This document shows positions 49,343-61,607 of a stretch of DNA of 64,000 bases, piece after piece (position 1 is the stretch's first letter; each line of letters begins with the position of its first letter). The translations under genes and the position numbers were made by a program. The stretch covers positions 186,001 through 250,000 of the forward strand of contig MU623345.1 of the NCBI GenBank assembly GCA_025201765.1, written 5' to 3'. The notes under the pieces were generated by a model. The model had not been told where the DNA came from. It saw nothing but the letters and a program-made list of their open reading frames with translations, and ran no database searches. The stretch is from Daldinia sp. FL1419. Taxonomy: Eukaryota > Ascomycota > Sordariomycetes > Xylariales > Hypoxylaceae.

Positions 49343-50129
49343 AGTGGGCAAGACTCAAAACTGTAGGGCCTTGGTGAGGACGTCCTCAGACGAGGTGGTT
49401 CTTTACGCAGAATACTAAGTTCAAGCGTTCGCTACCTGTTGGTTAATGTTCTAATGTCCGCGAGGTAGGCCGGTCGGGTTTTACTAATCCGATGAACGTA
49501 ACGATAGCCGTGGGAAGAAAATAGAATGACGAATCCTAAGATCTATTGTGATTGGTTCGAAACCTTTACTTTTAAGTAGGTCGTCAAAGTGTAATTGATG
49601 TTGAATAATTAATGTAGAACGGTCTTTAGAGCTATCGTGAGATGTGTGTGCTAGTGCTATGTAAGACAACGGATAAGATGGTAACTACATAGTACGTAAA
49701 GTGGTATCCACTTTGGAACATGCGCGACACTAATAATAAAGTAGCATAAACTTGCATAAGCTACGCCACAAATAGAGGCTGAAACACCAACCCAGGAGAT
49801 TAGGTTAAATGTTGCACGTCGTACCAACACACACACGGACCAATCCAAGGATCTGATAGTGGATAGCCGCATATATGCACAGTACCCACCAAATTCAAAA
49901 CTTTGCTTCAATTATGCAATAAATCGTACATACCTGAATTTTCAACTTCAAGATCTTGAAGCTCAATCCAAAGTGAGCGCGAATTGCAAAAACAACTGCC
50001 AATTTAGACGAATTCTCTTAGGACATTATACAAGAAATACTTTGCTGTATATACAATAAACCGGACTTCAAAAGAGTTTGGGGGGGGTTGCGCAGCGTCG
50101 CCAATTGGATCTTATCAACTCACAACACC
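49343..50129. other. Divergent intergenic promoter region
   Basis: About 790 bases between the kinase (-) and TRM82 (+) starts; AT-rich, with a run of 9 G about 45 bases before the TRM82 start. No supported gene. Confidence 0.4.
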
Positions 50130-51874
50130 ATGAATCTGCCGTACCAATATTTAAGTAGGCTTGGACAAAGCTCCATCCTCTGCGCCGCCAAGGGAGGCAG
50201 CATCCACACATTCGACCTGGATGCCGGTAACTCGTTCTTATCATCGTGGACTCATCCTACTAAGAAAAAACCTAGCAGTAGAGAACCGCAGGCACAGGAG
50301 AAAAGTGAGGAGGATCGAGAAGATCAAGAAGATCGGGAACTCGATGAGCAAGAGAGTGGTCAGCGCCCAGCCAAAAAGCGCAAGCTGAATGAAGACAAGA
50401 AGCCCAGCGCTGAGGAGGGTGACAATCAGGCTGACACTAAAGCAGCGGAAGAGGAAGCGGAAGCAAATGGCGACGGGAAAAAGAAGCCCAAGTCCGATCC
50501 TCGTGTCCAGGGGCCCGAAATCCCGTTCGTGGCTCTCATGACGTCGACGGAAGATGGAAAGTACCTGGTCGCCGTGTCTGGTCAAGATAAGACAGTTTGG
50601 GTATTCGAGCACGATGGAAAGGGATTTTTGAAGGAATTAAGCCAAAGGTAAGATCTGATCACTCAATTATATATATACTAAGAAATGAATCTTACAAGAT
50701 ACAGAGTCATGCCCAAGCGCCCTAGCTCCATCGCCATAACCCCCGATGGAAACACCATTCTCTCCGCAGACAAATTCGGGGACGTCTATGCGCTGCCCCT
50801 AATCCCAACTTCTACCCCGGAGGAACCCAGCACCCCTAGCACGCCCTCCTCCTCCGTGCCCGCCCCCTCTCACAAGCCCGCAGCTAACCGCCTAACCGTG
50901 CACTCGCAGCGTAACCTGCGCGCTCTCGAGGAACAAGAGCGTATCCTCGCCAGCCGCAAAGATGAGCCGGCGAAGGAAGCCCAGGGGGCCAAGTACGAGC
51001 CTATCCTAGGCCATGTCTCGATGCTCACGGCGCTCGTACTCGCTACCGCGGACGGCAAGCCGTATATCATCACGGCGGACCGCGACGAGCATATCCGTGT
51101 TTCGCGGGGCATTCCGCAGGCGCATATCATCGAGAACTACTGTCTCGGCCACGAGGCTTTCCTCAACGCCCTGTGTATCCCGGCTTCTTTCCCGCAACTC
51201 CTAGTCGCCGGAGGCGGGGACGACACAATAGCCGTGTGGGAGTGGAAAACCGGACGCTTGGTGGGAAGATCAAACCTACTTTCTTGCGTTAGGAAGGTGG
51301 TCCCTACAGCCGAACGTGTCGCCTTGTCTCAATTACACACGTACGACGTCGACGGGAAAAGCTTCGTGCTGGCAGTCTGCGAATCGTAAGTCCCCCCATC
51401 TTTTCCCTACCATCATATTACTATACATACTTGGGTAAGGCGACTGGGAAAATCTAACACCTCTCAAACAGGGTCCCAGCAGTATTCGTCCTCGAATTCC
51501 AATCCGAAGACCGCCTCGCATGCGTCGACACCTTACACCTACAAGCTAACCCCCTAAACGTCTGCGTCATCGACACGCCGCAGAGCGCCCCCAAACTAGC
51601 CATCGCAACTGATCCCCAGCAACCCCCTACTAACGACGCGGAAGTACCAGGAGGAGAAGACACCCCCATGACAGAACCCGCCCAATCTCTTCTTCTCTTC
51701 CAGCGAGACGAGGCGGGGAAATGGGCTCAGAAAGGGGGCATTCAGGATATCGCAGACGGAAACCTAGACATTTCCCGAAAGGACCTGGAGACGATCCTGT
51801 ACACGGTCGAGAACCTACGAAAACCCGAATTTACCGACGATGGCAACGAAGAAGTAAGGCCTCCCAAGGCATAA
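50130..51874 (+). CDS. TRM82: tRNA (guanine-N7)-methyltransferase non-catalytic subunit TRM82
   Basis: Exons 50130-50647, 50705-51385 and 51472-51874 give 533 residues, longer than yeast Trm82 (444). WD-type repeats are visible in the N-terminal part (ILCAAKGGSIHTFDL, LVAVSGQDKTVWVFEH), the middle (SSIAITPDGNTILSADKFGDVYAL) and after about 290 (LGHVSMLTAL, ITADRDEHIRVSR, LLVAGGGDDTIAVWEWKTG). Two low-complexity inserts explain the extra length: an acidic/Lys-rich stretch of about 95 residues and a Ser/Thr/Pro-rich one. Trm82 is the beta-propeller partner that stabilises Trm8, which makes m7G46 in tRNA. The first ATG after the G run is used; an upstream in-frame TTG is not needed. Confidence 0.9.
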
Positions 51875-52527
51875 ATGCACCTTAGCTCTATTAATCCTAT
51901 TCGTTAGGCAATACCAACTCCCAAAGAAGAGTAGGAAATAAAACGGGTTCAAGTCTAAAAATCTATATCGTATAAAAATAGTAAGGCACATTTAGTAAAA
52001 AGTCACAAACACCGCATCACGCTATAATTGGGACGTAATTGATTTTTAATGCAATTGATATCGTTATTGCAATCATGTATAAAGCACGTCTGTCCTGATT
52101 CCTCTCTATGTCCCGGTTGAACGCCAATTTCGCAAGAGCATCACGTGGTACGGAGTAATGCTCGGGTGTAGTCGATAAAAAAATATTAAAAAAAGGAGAG
52201 CGTGCGACTGCAGAGAAGAAAAAGTGAACCATGTCCCCTTCCTATCGTAAATAGCGGGGTCCGTATTCATATCAACCGTTATAGCAGACGACAACTCCCT
52301 TCTCCCTTTCCCCTTCCGCGCTCACCCTTGACATGCAAAATCATTTCGTGTCCTCAAACCGCTGAAAACGTTACGCCGTAAATAAGCTCTCCCCCTTTAC
52401 CAACTCAACTGGAAAAAGGTAATCCCTGATGGTGTAGGAGTATGGGCAAATTATGCGAGGCACGGAATACTGTGCGATTACCTTGCCCCGCCACATAGCT
52501 AATCGTCTCCATCGTTAAATATATCGT
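51875..52527. other. Convergent 3' intergenic region
   Basis: About 650 bases between the 3' ends of TRM82 and the DnaJ gene. Only expected UTR sequence was seen. Confidence 0.4.
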
Positions 52528-53977
52528 CTATTGGGATGCGCATTGCACGCGTTCGGCGTGGGGGTGACCATCTTCGTCATCCTCGTCCATGCCACCAGCA
52601 CCGCCACCAAATGCTCGGGCCTGTCCTTGGTGGTCTAAATCTTCTAGTTCCACGCTGTCTGTCATGGCATCCGGAGGAGGGATATTCTGGAAGGTCGGGG
52701 CGGGAAGGATCTTACGCAGACCTTCGAATGCAGTCTCGTCATCTGTCCAGTTACGTTCGGGGAACTTGACGGAGAATTGTATGTACATGTTGCCGAAATC
52801 ATGATGCCTGTGGGAAGGCATACCCTGTCCTCGTAACATCTTGACAGCATCTGCAAGCATAAATTAGCATCAAATCGGAATGACGAGTGCGGAATTAAAG
52901 GTATACATACCTGGTGCAATGGCCTCGCCCGGCGCAATCTCGACACTTAACCATCTCTCGTCCAGATGCTCAATGTAGATCGTACCACCAGCTAGGGCCG
53001 TGACAAGTTCGATCTCGGCACGGTAAAGTAGATCGTCTTCCTTGCGGGTGAATCGTGGGTGCGGCTTCTGTTCAATCTCGAAAACAACATCTCCGGCCTG
53101 AACGCCAGGGGCTTGATCACCTTCGCCCTTGAACTCGACTTTCGTACCGCTTCGAACACCACGGTCGACATGGACGTGGAGTACTTTCCTGTCGACGATA
53201 GTCTTCTTACCATTACACGACTTGCAGCGGTCCTTCTCCTTAATGATTTCACCCTCGCCGTTACAGTCGGGACAAACAGTTTGGAAGCGCTGGATCATGG
53301 GACCCATCTGCCGCATCATAGTCTTCATACCGTGGCCGTCACAGCCAGAGCAGCGTCGCACGGCACCTTCCTTACCACCACGACCCTCACATTTAGGGCA
53401 GATGACAGACCGTTGTAAGGCTAGCTTAGAAATCTTACCCCGGTAGATGTCCTCCAAGGATACCTTGTGTGTGTGGTGGATAGTGCGCGCCTTAGGCGGA
53501 CCCCGTGGTCCGCCGCCCATCCCGCCGAACATGCCGCCAAGGCCGCCGCCGAATGAACCCGAACCGAAGAATTGTGCGAAGAGATCCTCAGCGGCCATGC
53601 CGCCGCCTCCGGCACCTCCTTCAAGGCCGGCTTCACCATATTGGTCATAGACTTGTCGCTTCTGGGGATCGGATAGAATTTCGTAGGCATGTGAGATTTC
53701 CTTGAACTTCTCCTCAGCAGCCGGGTTGTGAGCATTCTTATCTATAACCGGAAGTTAGCATGGTAAATTTAACGAATATTCAATATGCCTAGGCTAAGAC
53801 TTACCAGGGTGCCATTTTAATGCTCCCGTCTTGTAAGCCTTCTTTAATTCTGCTTCTGTTGCGGTTGGCGAGACCTGAACAAAGAAAGTTAGTTCATATC
53901 CTCTCAACTTCGAGTTTATATTGTGCACGAGTAAAACTTACGCCGAGGGCATCGTAGAGCTTTGTCTCCTTGACCAT
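52528..53977 (-). CDS. YDJ1: Class A DnaJ (Hsp40) co-chaperone, YDJ1/MAS5 type
   Basis: Exons (minus) 53977-53942, 53874-53805, 53741-52911 and 52850-52528 give 419 residues. J domain 1-70 with HPD at 34-36; a Gly/Phe-rich linker (GGGLGGMFGG); the zinc-finger domain with four CxxCxGxG-type repeats (CPKCEGRG, CSGCDGHG, CPDCNGEG, CKSCNGKK); then the C-terminal substrate-binding domains (HVDRGVRSGTKVEFKGEGDQAPG). The last four residues are CASQ, a CaaX-type prenylation signal also present at the end of yeast Ydj1, so ER-membrane tethering by farnesylation is likely. The protein stimulates Hsp70 ATPase in folding and mitochondrial import. Three small introns sit in the first half and near the C-terminal domain. 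Confidence 0.95.
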
Positions 53978-56471
53978 ATTGTCGTCTGGATTATAGGTCG
54001 GAGAGGAGAGTTGCTGAAGGAAAGATCCACGGGTAGCAGATAACCGATGTGATTAGGGTATGATCTCAAGTGGCAATTAATGTTAGTTCAAAATGTGACT
54101 TCCACGATTCGAGCTTTAAAGTTGAAGAAATGTAATAGAAAAAATGTTAAAAATGTTCAAGAGGTGTGAAGAGGATAAAAACAGTCAGATCTAGCCCCAC
54201 AAATGCGCGGATCAAGTTGGTTACGAATTGTTGAAATGGAGGGATGATGTGATAGAATGAATAGAATAAATAGTGACCAAGTATCTAGGTGATTCGAAAA
54301 TTTTGAACAGGGACTTACCAAGTAACAAAAAAAGAGTTAAGAAAAAGAAAGAAGTGGGAGAAGACGAGTCGATAGATTGGTGAATGTCGTGTATGGATTT
54401 GTTTTGGTACGGATTGAACAGAAGGATTGACAGAACTGACAGAATTGTGGTGTACTTGTGATGAACAAGATTGGTGGATTGGTGGATTGCTTCTGTATGT
54501 AGGTACCTTAGGTCGGAGTTGCTGGAAGGTTCTGGCTGCGTTCCTCTGCGTTCCTGCTGAAAAGTAGCCTGCCGCTCCGATTCGAGAAGGCTCTGTTCCG
54601 CCACTATACTTTTTAATTTTTAATTTTAATTTTTAGGATTAGGTACCTAAAATGTCCTAATTTTCAAGTTCCAAACGTAATAGTGGAATGTCTTAATTGT
54701 CCCAGTGTATTGTAACCAACAAATATTTGTTTCAAATACCTTAATGGACGAGGATGGAAACTGAAGAATGAGAAGGGAGAAATATTTTAAGAGACGCAAC
54801 GAAGATTGGGCTGATTAACTATGAAATTTACTACCGATTAGCAAGCAACTTTAAAAGCACAGCACTTCTTTTTTACTCGATCTTTTCCCCGTCTGCACAG
54901 TTCCAACCGTAACTTTCGCGCATGTTCGAGGCTGAGATTTTCCCTTTAGTGCGCCACCGTTTTTTCGTAGAATCCGATAGAATCGTGGCTTCCGACTCGA
55001 AGTACCGATTAGTAGTATTGAGGCTGGAGAGAGGAGCTACCCCGTTGAACTGGGTGAGATCTTTGGTAACTCAGCCTCAAGTATACTTCGGGCTACCTCA
55101 TCTTGGACCCACCGCTTTTCTCTTTTCGGCATTCAATTTGGTTTGTGCTGCATGCATTGTGGAGGGGTTACACGGGGTCTAGGCTTTTTTTTTTTTTCTC
55201 CAAGTCGGAATTTCTTAGCTAAAAACGTTAAAACTCCACCAGCTTTGTTTTACCGACCGGATTGATCAAAGAACAAAATATGAATAATAAGTCTAATGCA
55301 TGGTTAATGTGATATATTTATGAATTGATCGAAGGCTCATCATCTCAGCCAGGATATACTACTACTTACATTACCGAAATGCCCAGGTGATGTCAGAAGT
55401 TAGGCTGACAAGAACGGAATAGACCACGGGACCGACCTCGGCATGTCTTGTGGTAGATTCTTCCAAGATATCACATTTCCACAGCCTTATCACTCACTAT
55501 TAGGCAGCTTACATATTAGGCTCGATATCCACCGAGACCTAAGTGAATGTTTATCAACTCTGATTGGTCCTTTGACGTAAGGCAATTATCTTCACCCGCG
55601 TCTACTATTCGTAGTGCCATCAATATTTATCGCTTCGACTTCGTCACGACTCGAAGAGGTAAGGCGAAGGTGCCGTCACCGCATCGGTGGCACTCACCCT
55701 TGTAATCACCTCGTTTGATGTATCACGCTCTTGAGAAACCAAAGAGCCTGGAACCTACCGTTCCAATGACCGACTACAAAACTTAACTGTAACACTTGGT
55801 TTATTCTGTGGAGAGTGAAGGGACATTAGGTATCGGGTATAGATCACATGTTACCTGTTTATCGTATACCTAACTTAGGAGTGTTATAATAGCTTTTGTC
55901 ACAGAAAAGGAAGAAAATTGGACTGTTTCTACGCGTTTTTGACCAGGTAGGCCAGATTGGCCAGATAGTAGATAGGCTCTGGCGTATGTCGAGTAGAATT
56001 GTATGTCTATCCCATTCGACTTGCTTCATTGGTGGGAATTCAACAAATATTATACGTCTACCCAAGGTAGGCATGTAGTAAGCTATCAGATTTTTCTCTC
56101 TTAACCCTACTAAACTTGTGTAGTCCGCAGCCATGTCAGCTGAATCGATTTTGTACATGGTTACCTCCTACGATGCCTGCTCGGGTTCCTATTGTTCCAT
56201 TATGCAAACAGGCGGACAGGAGCAGATTCTCCTTAGATGTTTCCGCATATATCCGCCTACATCAACACCTGGGTCCAAACCCCATAAGCTGCCTATTGGT
56301 CCCTATACTCTTGTCCAATCAAAATATCTCTGGTACAATTTTGAATGCTAGCGTTTCCGCGCACTAACAGGGGGAGGTATGTATGTAAAAAGAACAACCC
56401 CTACCGGTTGCTGTAAGGACCAATTGAACATTATATACTAGGTTAGGTATAAACTTAGATGTATATATATA
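53978..56471. other. Gene-poor region, YDJ1 upstream and transposon flank
   Basis: About 2.5 kb. The first 650 bases carry the DnaJ leader and promoter, including a candidate heat-shock element. The rest is AT-rich with no supported gene; an ATG frame of 86 aa at 54922-55182 (+) shows no domain. Confidence 0.4.
54525..54532. promoter_or_regulatory. Candidate heat-shock element upstream of YDJ1
   Basis: The sequence GAAGGTTC is a perfect GAA-NN-TTC pair, about 550 bases before the DnaJ start. Further TTC and GAA units occur downstream (54541-54560) but not on a strict 5-bp grid. HSF1-type control is common for YDJ1 genes, yet this site is short and unproven. Confidence 0.4.
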
Positions 56472-56501
56472 CAGTCCACCCCCTGAAATAATGTTAGTTC
56501 C
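56472..56501 (+). repeat. Left terminal inverted repeat
   Basis: Begins CAGTCCACCCCCTG and continues AAATAATGTTAGTTCC. Its core 21 bases (CCCCC through GTTAGTT, less two at the start) are perfectly repeated in inverted form at the other end. Confidence 0.9.
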
Positions 56502-56884
56502 TACCCCCCTATTAATACTTAACAGGAATATTTTACAAACATATCCCAATACGCAATTAATTCGGTAAAACCCCAGCTAATTATTTTAGCCATAAAGATT
56601 TTTATTAAATTTTTAAGTTAATAAAATAATTAAAAACATTGATATTTTAAGGTTTTAAATTTTAAGTTATTAGTAATTAAATAAATAAATTTTTATATAA
56701 AAAACTAAATATGAGCCGGCACTATCTATCTATATAATTAATACCCCATCACACCCCCATTTTTCAATACAACAAACCTCAAACACCAGGGTATATTATC
56801 ATAAAACCTAAACAAAAAATTTAATAAAATAACCTCCCAAAATTTTTTAATCACCTCCGCTAATTATAATTGGGTAAATTTGCA

Positions 56885-56965
56885 ATTGCAGCGTTCGATC
56901 CAATTTTTCATCCACAGTTATATATGCTTAATAGGGTTTAAATTAGGGTTTTTAGGAGGGAATTT
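56885..56965 (-). pseudogene. Transposase catalytic-region remnant
   Basis: In the minus-strand frame this reads PPKNPNLNPIKHIYN with a stop shortly after. The Tc1/mariner transposase signature here is PPxSPDLNPIE. The changes Ser-to-Asn, Asp-to-Asn and Glu-to-Lys are all G-to-A on the coding strand (C-to-T on the other), as expected from RIP-like decay. The third catalytic acidic residue is therefore lost and the copy is inactive. Confidence 0.65.
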
Positions 56966-58640
56966 AATAAATTGTTTAGCTAATCCGTGGTTTCAAATCT
57001 ACTTTCTGGTGTTTACTAAAACATACACTAATGTATTATCGTACTGCAAACGCAATTCAAAATACACAATAGCAAATTTTTACATAAGAAATAATATATA
57101 CTCCTAATATAAAATCAATTTTATTGTCCCCCAATACTTATCCCACACCAAACAAAGGTCTTTTAAATTGCTTGTAAAATAAGTTTAAAATATTCAACCA
57201 TAACAGCGATATTTTAACCTAACAAATGGAGTGAGGTTTTTATTAGGTATTAAAGTAACGAATTTTCTAACAGTACTAATTTTATTAATTTACATTTCGT
57301 TAAACCATAACCAATTTCACCACTCCTCTAACATCATATAACCCCATTTTAACATAAATTTAAATTGTAATTAGCGTTACTTAATAATAAGAGTTAATTT
57401 TAAGGGTTATAACACTTTTAAAAAACCTATCTCCACCAAGGCATTTATAACAACGCATTTTTTGTATAAAATTAAATTTGGTATATAATAATGGAGTTGA
57501 TTTTAGGGTATGTTACAGTGCAATAGAGAAATTCTTGTATAATATTAAATTATAACATTACATGCAACTTGATTAAGAATTGTTAGGTAACTATAGTTTG
57601 AAAAATGAGGCTTTAAAGGAGTTATAATTGCGTATTGAACCTAACGCCGTATAACGTTAAAAATACTCACAATTCAATCATAACTCATCCTAATATTAAA
57701 ATATAATATTTTTATTCGAAAATAATTTTTAAATATGGTACTAACAATCTCTTATAAAAAGGGGTGGGAGTAATTTTTGGTATTGTGATCTTAATATTAA
57801 AAAACTACTAAAAAGGAATTTATTTTAAAATATTATTTTTATAAATAAAATAAGGAAAAAAGATTAATTAACATCTTAAGAGGTGGTGGGGTATTAGTAA
57901 TGAAGTTTATAATTTGTGGTTTATTTAAATCGAGGGTATTAGGCTTATTTCAAAATGGTATATTAATAATTGTATTGTATATTTTATTAGTTCGTTAGTT
58001 GTTTATAACCTCTAAAATAACCACTAATATTAATTCTTCACCAGGCGCTTCAATATTAACAGCTTCTAAAGGAAAAAAACCATGTACAGGTATGTTATTA
58101 AAGCGCTGGAGCTCTACCTAGCGGTTGCGTACGAAGGGGTCATCAAAAGGGTCTCCAAATAAAGTGATTTCGTAATTAAAAACATTAAAATTGCTGATAG
58201 AATGGTGCTGCTTGACAAGTGGTGATATGGGGGAGGGATTAGAGTTAATTGTAAGAGTAAAACCCTTATTAAAGCAGCGTAAAAATGAGGTAGGGAAATG
58301 GTGAGGCATTATGAAATTTAAAAAAAGAATTAATTAAAATTAAATTTGTAGTGAAAAGCAAGGTAGCTTATTAAAAGTAAAGGGTATATGTGTAGGATTG
58401 AAGGTTTGAAAGCAAATTTTCCTTATTATAATACTTAGTTATAATTTAAATTAATTTAAAGTTTAATTTTAACTATCTTTTAGTAAATATTTATATATTA
58501 GAATTTAACTTATGCAGTACCTCTAGTATGTTTTTTGTATGATTTTTTTAGATATACGATAAGTTGCTTTTTATATTATATATACCATAATCGCCTGATT
58601 AAATATTATATAATCCTTCTATTATACTAAGTACGGACGA

Positions 58641-58670
58641 GAAACTAACATTATTTCAGGGGGTATACTA
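58641..58670 (-). repeat. Right terminal inverted repeat
   Basis: Reverse complement of the left end with four mismatches; read inward from the outer end it is TAGTATACCCCCTGAAATAA followed by TGTTAGTTTC. Confidence 0.9.
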
Positions 58671-60549
58671 TATACCTAGGTAAAATACCCTAAGCTTGAT
58701 TAACACTTAACTCAATAGATTCCGATTATAGTGTGAAATATTACTCATCCTTTCTTTTTTACTTTCTAATCGCGGTTCTGGAGGGGAGTATTTACAATTT
58801 TACATTCAAATAGAAACGGCACATGTCGTCATTTCAGGGAGTTTAGCCACTAGCAGTCCGTAACGGGACGGCGCACGGCAGGAATAGAATAGGGCTGCGA
58901 GCTGATGAATCCTGGCGGGTGAGTACGGACGGGTTTAAGTGGGCCAACCGATCCCTGACCGCCTGGAACTTACATTCCCATCTCTCAGCCCTCATTGCAT
59001 AGAGACGGCACAAATAAGTCCCCTTTGACAAAAAAAAGACGATTAAACACTTGCTTCATTAGGTTAGCTAATGGACTATATTTGCTAGATAATGTGACAT
59101 CCACTACATTAGGCACGCTATGTACACTACGCTATCTAAATAAGTACCTCGTGAAAAGTCAAAGCTCGTGGGGCTCTTATTTTATCACATGCACATGTTG
59201 CAATTGTAACTATATTAATTAGGTAATTAGAAGATTTTCTCTTATAAACTACTGAAGGCGGTAAAGACAGGTAACTAGGTAGGAAAGCCATGTTTAGATT
59301 TTAAATTTACTTAGCTCCGTACATACATAAGCTCGTAACTAGTGTGAACTTTATCATTTCACTTTTCTATATGTAGCTAAGATCGAGTGCTAATTTTAGT
59401 ATACTGTTTCCATTTGTACTAGGTTAGAGGTATCTAGAATCTAGATACAGTGTCCGTGTGTCTAATAAAAGGACTTCGCAAATTCTGATGTTATCGTGAA
59501 GCCCATGAGGAATATGAATTCCTCAAACCGTCGTGGTTCAGGTTGGGCTCGGGAGAAGTTTCAGTAGAAATTAGCACAGCCCTACGAGGCAGGCCGCCGT
59601 GATCTTCGATATTGCGCTTAATAGGTAATAGTGAGCATTGTTAATGAAAAGCCTGACCACATGAGACATACTTGGACACATACCTACCTCGTAGGTAGAC
59701 ACATGCCCTACTAATCATTGAGATGTACATGATGCATAAGTAGGTGCTGAGGTGAGCGATGGCTACCGAATTAGGCTTCTCGAAAAAATTGTATGCTTAT
59801 GCTCTATTGGCGGGGACCCTTGCTTTACACCTGGTTTACATAAATGATCAATGCTTGGTAACACGATGACTAAGGGTAACCAATTATAGGGCTCGTTTCT
59901 GGCTCCGACCCTTGAAGATCTCGGGGTATGTTCTATTTTCAGCCTCGCGTGTTGTCGAGCCATCTAAATTTCGCCTAAGGAAAACGATGTGACTATGGAT
60001 TCCACTATGATTTTGTTCGGCTTGAACTTTCGGGACGTGAACTAAGTGTATGGCACTCGTTATCTTATTGCCAATCGGGTTGCGCGATGGAGTCACATCG
60101 AGCCAGCAAGATGACAGCCGGGTTTACTAGTAGTAGCTTTGTTTTTTCTTTTTTTTTTCTTCCTATGCCCTGTCATGCCCAGGTATTCATAAAATCCAAA
60201 GTTTGGACAAGCGGTCCACATCGTAGCTTTCTCCTCTAAGAAAAGGTACAGAGTTACTCCAAAAAGAGAAAGAGAAGCCACTTAGCGGTGGAATCAAGAC
60301 GGGTTTGGTAAATCGATATCCTCTACATTGGTACCGACTTTGAAAAAACCCATCGTGATAGGGCTGTTCGTATTCTAGGTTGAATTAGCTAACGAGACAT
60401 CTATCTCCTAACTCCATTTTATATAATGTCTCTCTTCATTCCCGCATTTTCTTGCTTAGACATCAAATAAGAGTTTCTCGGTTAACTTCAAAAACTCCAA
60501 AAAGATCGATCTCGTTCATTATCTACCTAGGTTACATCTTGCTGGCGCC
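58671..60549. other. Intergenic, transposon flank and bZIP upstream
   Basis: About 1.9 kb with no supported gene. A TACCTAGGTA motif directly follows the transposon end (58673-58681), and others lie near 59270 and 59690. Only short domain-less frames are present. Confidence 0.4.
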
Positions 60550-61607
60550 ATGGACAAGGCCAGCACGAAGTCTACTACCGCTTCATCCGCTCGAACAAAA
60601 CAACCCAAGAAGAGAAATAGTGACGTGCGTAAAGAGCAAAACAGAATCGCGTCCCGTGCGTATCGTAAGTTACGATCGCCAGCATTATCGCACAACACAT
60701 CCCCGCTGACGCCAGGTTTAGGAGAGAAGCGCAAACAGAAGTTAGCACTGCTAGACGAGATATTGAAATCTGATTCGCAAACGGATTCAATGAGTTCAGT
60801 ATCTGACGAGACAGATGGATACAATGGATCGTGGACATTTCAAGATAGACAAGCTTCAGGCAGTCCTGTTCCAGGGGCACTCCAAGTACCCGCCATAGCG
60901 CAATGGGCCGCTGCAAGTCCCTCCATCTCTTCAGCCATTCCGAGCTACGCCCACGATTCTTATGAAGGCTGGATGAGTCCATTCAACCAACCAGAAAATA
61001 CGTTTCCCACCAATAACGAGTTTGCGCACTCTTTTATCCCTACCGAGGTTAGGGATAATTCTCTAGGAAGTTCTGTTCCGTTCAACATGCAAACTCTCAC
61101 GTCGGCACCTGCGACGCCTTCTATCCCTCCTATGCCGCTGGACCCTTTACTTGTTGCGAACAACTTCGCTCCGCAACACCGCCATAACCAATTAGCACAG
61201 AGCCGAAATGTTACGAGTTCATCCAACACGAGTTATCATAACGATGAAACTCAGAAACAATTATGGGTCGCCTCTCTTGAAGACGGTGTATTGGCGGAGC
61301 TTGAGAGATTTGCTGGATATAGCCATGTCCAACAGCAACAAATTTTAGCCATGATACAAAAGAGAAGAAGCCTAGAGCAAAATAGCTCGGGTCATCAAAA
61401 CATGGATTTCAGATATTCCACCTGTCAAGCTACGCCTCCACCAATAAGTAAGCAACGTCTTTACCTTTCTTTTTAAGAAGCTCAACTGTAGAGAAATGAG
61501 ACCATGTGCTTACCCTTCAACTAGCACAGTTCGTGAACACAGACTTCCGGAAATACCAAAGCATGCGACAAGTCTCCGGGTCGCCTATTCCAAGTGGTCG
61601 TCGCTAG
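60550..61607 (+). CDS. bZIP transcription factor
   Basis: Exons 60550-60664, 60716-61447 and 61525-61607 give 309 residues. The basic region (RKEQNRIASRAYR, about 27-39) has the bZIP spacing N-x7-R. The following helix (LGEKRKQKLALLDEIL) is a short leucine-rich dimer zone, and the rest is Ser/Pro/Asn/Gln-rich with a C-terminal helical patch (LEDGVLAELERFAGYSHVQQQQ). The protein should bind DNA in the nucleus; target genes are unknown. The first intron (51 bp, GTAAGT...CCAG) splits the last basic-region Arg codon and is a multiple of three without a stop. The last intron is chosen so that the end reads FVNTDFRKYQSMRQ, which has better coding character than the other acceptor. Confidence 0.82.

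Larger units (their letters stand above)
56472..58670. mobile_element. Decayed Tc1/mariner-type DNA transposon with TIRs
   Basis: A 2.2 kb AT-rich block is bounded by inverted ends of 30 bp that agree at 26 positions; three of the four differences are C/T. A TA dinucleotide lies immediately outside each end (56470-56471 and 58671-58672), the target duplication of the Tc1/mariner/pogo group, and the left end begins CAGT. The interior is strongly enriched in A/T, has no intact transposase frame, and one decayed transposase segment reads on the minus strand. The composition fits repeat-induced point mutation followed by drift. Elements elsewhere in this genome may share the ends. Confidence 0.88.

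Noticed and set aside
54922..55182. 86-aa open frame upstream of the transposon
   Set aside because: No domain or splice partner; probably chance.
58118..58309. 63-aa minus-strand open frame inside the decayed transposon
   Set aside because: Could be a transposase relic, but no motif in it matches and neighbouring frames are full of stops.
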